From Bernardetiaceae bacterium (GTDB lineage Bacteria; Bacteroidota; Bacteroidia; Cytophagales; Thermoflexibacteraceae), in the NCBI GenBank assembly GCA_025057115.1, contig JANWWZ010000004.1:62001-126000 (forward strand): 64,000 nt of DNA, in the 5' to 3' direction. Below the pieces are notes generated by a model that saw only the letters and a list, made by a program, of their open reading frames with translations, was not told where the DNA came from and searched no databases. A program made the translations under genes and the position numbers. Positions 59,350-64,000 of this stretch are shown here, in pieces (positions within the stretch are counted from its first letter, which is position 1; every line of letters starts with the position of its first letter).

Positions 59350-60090
59350 TTAAAAATTAGGCGAGAGCAAATATTTGGAATAAAATTCCTCAATCACTGC
59401 TACTGCTTCGTCAGCGGTGTCCACTAAGGTAATTAGATTTAAGTCTTCTGGGTTAATGTTGCGTTCTTGTTCTAAGACAGTAGTTTTTAGCCAGTCAATG
59501 AGTCCAGACCAGTATTTTTTACTCACCAGCACGATGGGGAAACGACCAATTTTATGGGTTTGGATTAAAGTATAAGCCTCGAAAAGTTCATCTAAAGTGC
59601 CCAATCCTCCGGGCATGACGATAAAACCTTGAGAGTACTTAACAAACATGACCTTGCGGACAAAAAAATAGTCAAAGTTGATGATTTTGTCAGGGTCTAT
59701 GTAGGGATTGTGATACTGTTCAAAGGGAAGTTGTATGTTTAAACCCACGGAAGTACCGCCAGCAAGGTGAGCACCTTTATTAGCTGCTTCCATAATTCCT
59801 GGTCCACCTCCAGTGATTACTCCGTATCCTTTGCGAACTAATTTAGCGGCGATTTCTTCTGCCAGTTGGTAGTAGGGATTATCAGGCTTGGTGCGCGCTG
59901 AACCAAAAATGCTGACGCAAGGACCTATCTTAGCTAGCTTTTCTAACCCTTCTACAAACTCGGCCATGATTTTGAAAATCATCCAAGAGTTTACGCTTTT
60001 GATCTCACTCCAAGTTTTTTGCGTAAATGCCTTGCGAATTCGCTCTTCATTGATGAGTTGTTGATCGAAATTTTCCATACTAGTTGTCAA
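59350..60090 (-). CDS. LOG-family (TIGR00730-type) protein
   Basis: SIFGSARTKPDNPYYQLAEEIA, GVITGGGPGIMEAANKGA, VMPGGLGTLDELFEAYTLIQT. Confidence 0.95.
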   Translation of the reverse strand: MTTSMENFDQQLINEERIRKAFTQKTWSEIKSVNSWMIFKIMAEFVEGLEKLAKIGPCVSIFGSARTKPDNPYYQLAEEIAAKLVRKGYGVITGGGPGIMEAANKGAHLAGGTSVGLNIQLPFEQYHNPYIDPDKIINFDYFFVRKVMFVKYSQGFIVMPGGLGTLDELFEAYTLIQTHKIGRFPIVLVSKKYWSGLIDWLKTTVLEQERNINPEDLNLITLVDTADEAVAVIEEFYSKYLLSPNF

Positions 60091-60202
60091 ACAAAAGTTG
60101 GACTAATTGTTTCCTTGCCCTGTTTAGTAAGCCACAGCAGTAGCACTACAAAGAAGCAATGGGCTTGACTATACGCAAAAAACGCTTAGAAGGTTGAATG
60201 TA

Positions 60203-61180
60203 TTATTTAATTTTTGCTAACGTAGCTCCATAGCCAAATTTTTCTTTACGGGCATCTTGGTAGTAAGCAATATGGGGATGCTTACTCAAGCGCTTGTGAA
60301 TTTGGTAGCGAAGGGTACCGTTGCCTACCCCATGAATGAAAATCACTTCGTCATAGGATTCTACAATGGCTTTGTCCAAAGCACTTTCGAAGGCTTTGAG
60401 TTGCAGTTGGAGAATTTGAGCAGGGCTCATTTTGCTATAGTCAGGCGCGAGTTTGTCTATATGCAGATCTACTTCCATTTGACGGGGCTTAGAGGGGGCT
60501 TTGTCAGGTGAGGGGGTTGCTGGAGGGGAAAAGGTGGCTGGGGCAATTGGCACCTGTTTTTCGGCAATGTTTTCTTTTATCTGCAGTGGATCAATGCTAA
60601 TAATTTGTTGATCAATTTGAAAAAGAAATCCTTCTTTCTCCAGCAATGGCAATTGTTTTTTGCTTTTGAAAAAAGTAGCTGCTGCAAAGGTGAATTTTCT
60701 TACAAGAGGCTCTTTCAGGCTGGCAAAACCAGGTTTGAAGAAAAGGGCTTGCACCAAGAGCGGAGACCACTTTTGGAAGTTGGTCAAATCTGCATCTGTA
60801 ATTTTTTGATATTGCCGTCCTTTTAAATGCCCGGCGGCGTAGCCGTAATAACTTGTATTTTTTACTTCGCCTACTGTAAACAGAATGTCGATATCGGTAT
60901 TGTTAATCAGGTAAAGGCTAAGTTGCTGGTCATTGATAGGCAGAAAAGCCAGAAAAAAGCCTGTCTCTGCGGTTAAGGTGGGGACTGCAGTTTGTTCTTC
61001 CTTGCGTTTTTGTCGGAAAGCTATTGTTTCTTCTTTAGCAATAGTTACCACTTCTTGCCTGAGAACGGGAATTTTAAAGCCATCTTCTATTTCAACTTCT
61101 ACTATGTCTTCAGAGAGGAAATTGGTGATGATGCCTTCTTGCTTGTCATGGAGCAAGCGAACGCGATCGCCTATGTTCAT
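60203..61180 (-). CDS. DUF2027 / Smr-domain protein
   Basis: MNIGDRVRLLHDKQEGIITNFLSEDIVEVEIEDGFKIPVLR; Smr domain MEVDLHIDKL...FIHGVGNGTLRYQIHKRLSKHPHI; start moved to ATG 61180. Confidence 0.9.
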   Translation of the reverse strand: MNIGDRVRLLHDKQEGIITNFLSEDIVEVEIEDGFKIPVLRQEVVTIAKEETIAFRQKRKEEQTAVPTLTAETGFFLAFLPINDQQLSLYLINNTDIDILFTVGEVKNTSYYGYAAGHLKGRQYQKITDADLTNFQKWSPLLVQALFFKPGFASLKEPLVRKFTFAAATFFKSKKQLPLLEKEGFLFQIDQQIISIDPLQIKENIAEKQVPIAPATFSPPATPSPDKAPSKPRQMEVDLHIDKLAPDYSKMSPAQILQLQLKAFESALDKAIVESYDEVIFIHGVGNGTLRYQIHKRLSKHPHIAYYQDARKEKFGYGATLAKIK

Positions 61181-61356
61181 CGTTCTTTTACAAATTACAA
61201 AAAGCCCTTGCTTGTTTTTGAACAAAGTTAGGCAAAAATGCCAAAAATGGATTGTTCGCCCTAAAAGGATGAGGAGAAAATGGCTTGGAAGCACTACTTT
61301 GCAGCTCATGCCTTGAGTAGCAGCAGGTAAGGTTGCTCAGCAGGGGGTTTTTGCGT

Positions 61357-61364
61357 ACCTTTGC
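61357..61364 (+). promoter_or_regulatory. -7 element TACCTTTG for gyrB
   Basis: TAnnTTTG match 18 nt before ATG 61383. Confidence 0.55.
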
Positions 61365-61370
61365 AGGTAA

Positions 61371-63356
<1,986 letters not shown>

Positions 63357-63367
63357 TCAGTGGCAAA

Positions 63368-63641
63368 CAAGATGGCTTGCAAACCTTGCTCTGGTACCAA
63401 AACAAAGCTGCCTACTAATAAATAGCAGGCAGCTTTTCATTTCTCTGCCTTTGTTCTTGTTCTAGCAAACAACCTCTCGTGATTAAAAACGCAAAAAGCA
63501 AGGAAGAGCCTAAAAAGCACAATTTTATTGTAACTCGCTGCCACGCTGCTAAGTAGTGTTAGGTTGTTCATGAAAACACGAGCAGTGGCAAAAAACTCAG
63601 GCAACTACAAGTTCATCAGCAAGCAAGATGGCTTGCAAACC
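63368..63641 (+). repeat. Pair of direct 18-nt repeats CAAGATGGCTTGCAAACC (63368-63385 and 63624-63641)
   Basis: Exact match in the gyrB/M3 intergenic region; the second copy also forms GCAAGC-N6-GCTTGC. Confidence 0.85.
63404..63437 (+). terminator. Terminator after gyrB
   Basis: AAAGCTGCCT-loop-AGGCAGCTTTT. Confidence 0.8.
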
Positions 63642-63688
63642 CTACTACTCCTTATTTAGCTTTTTAATCCTGTTTTGCAATTGAGCTG

Positions 63689-64000
63689 TCAAGGGTTGGC
63701 AAGCAATCCTGAGCGACGCAATAAGGCTTTAGGAGAGGGCTCTCCTCCGCGGAAGCGCTTGTAGAGCGTCATGGGATGTTCACTGCCTCCTTTGGAGAGA
63801 ATGTGCTCTCTGAAGGCATTAGCTACTTCTTTATTAAAGATGCCTTTTTCTTTGAAGACTTCAAAGGCATCTGCTTCTAACACAGCAGCCCATTTGTAGC
63901 TATAGTAACCCGCCGAATAGCCACCAGCGAAGATATGGCTAAAAGAAACGCTAGTGTTAATGCCTTCTACTTCAGGGAAAAGGTTCGTTTTAGCGATGGC
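63689..64000 (-). CDS. M3-family metallopeptidase (oligopeptidase A/Dcp-like), N-terminus outside window
   Basis: Reverse strand reads [82 protein letters not shown], the M3 C-terminal signature. Confidence 0.93.
   Translation of the reverse strand, partial: AIAKTNLFPEVEGINTSVSFSHIFAGGYSAGYYSYKWAAVLEADAFEVFKEKGIFNKEVANAFREHILSKGGSEHPMTLYKRFRGGEPSPKALLRRSGLLANP

Overview
Chromosomal window from a Bacteroidota genome, probably Cytophagales-like. I infer this from TAnnTTTG -7 promoter elements, a TonB receptor, DUF5686 and CHU_C/T9SS-type proteins, and bshC. The window is almost fully coding and mostly housekeeping: holA, miaA, bshC, mnmE, tsf, aroC, gyrB, ilvA, xylB, a SurA pair, MoxR and LptF/G. 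It has one tRNA-Asp, and I could not see any rRNA, CRISPR array, prophage or intact transposon. The ORF track misses four features: a GH32 gene fragment at the left edge, a TPP riboswitch before a TonB receptor, a 49-aa coiled-coil ORF next to tsf, and an M3 peptidase fragment at the right edge. The best second-look items are: (1) a PD-(D/E)XK (Rpn/PDDEXK_2-like) protein with nine exact 21-bp heptad repeats, a possible leaderless start and a possible intragenic short product; (2) a BlaI/BlaR1-like pair with twin TACGAAA..TTTCGTA operators and a sensor tail that is not penicillin-binding; (3) an FNR-type palindrome near -41 of a usp promoter, next to a Crp/Fnr gene; (4) the TPP riboswitch/TonB receptor unit. 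I did not find a clearly novel multi-gene system. All family calls come from reading motifs; no database search was run.
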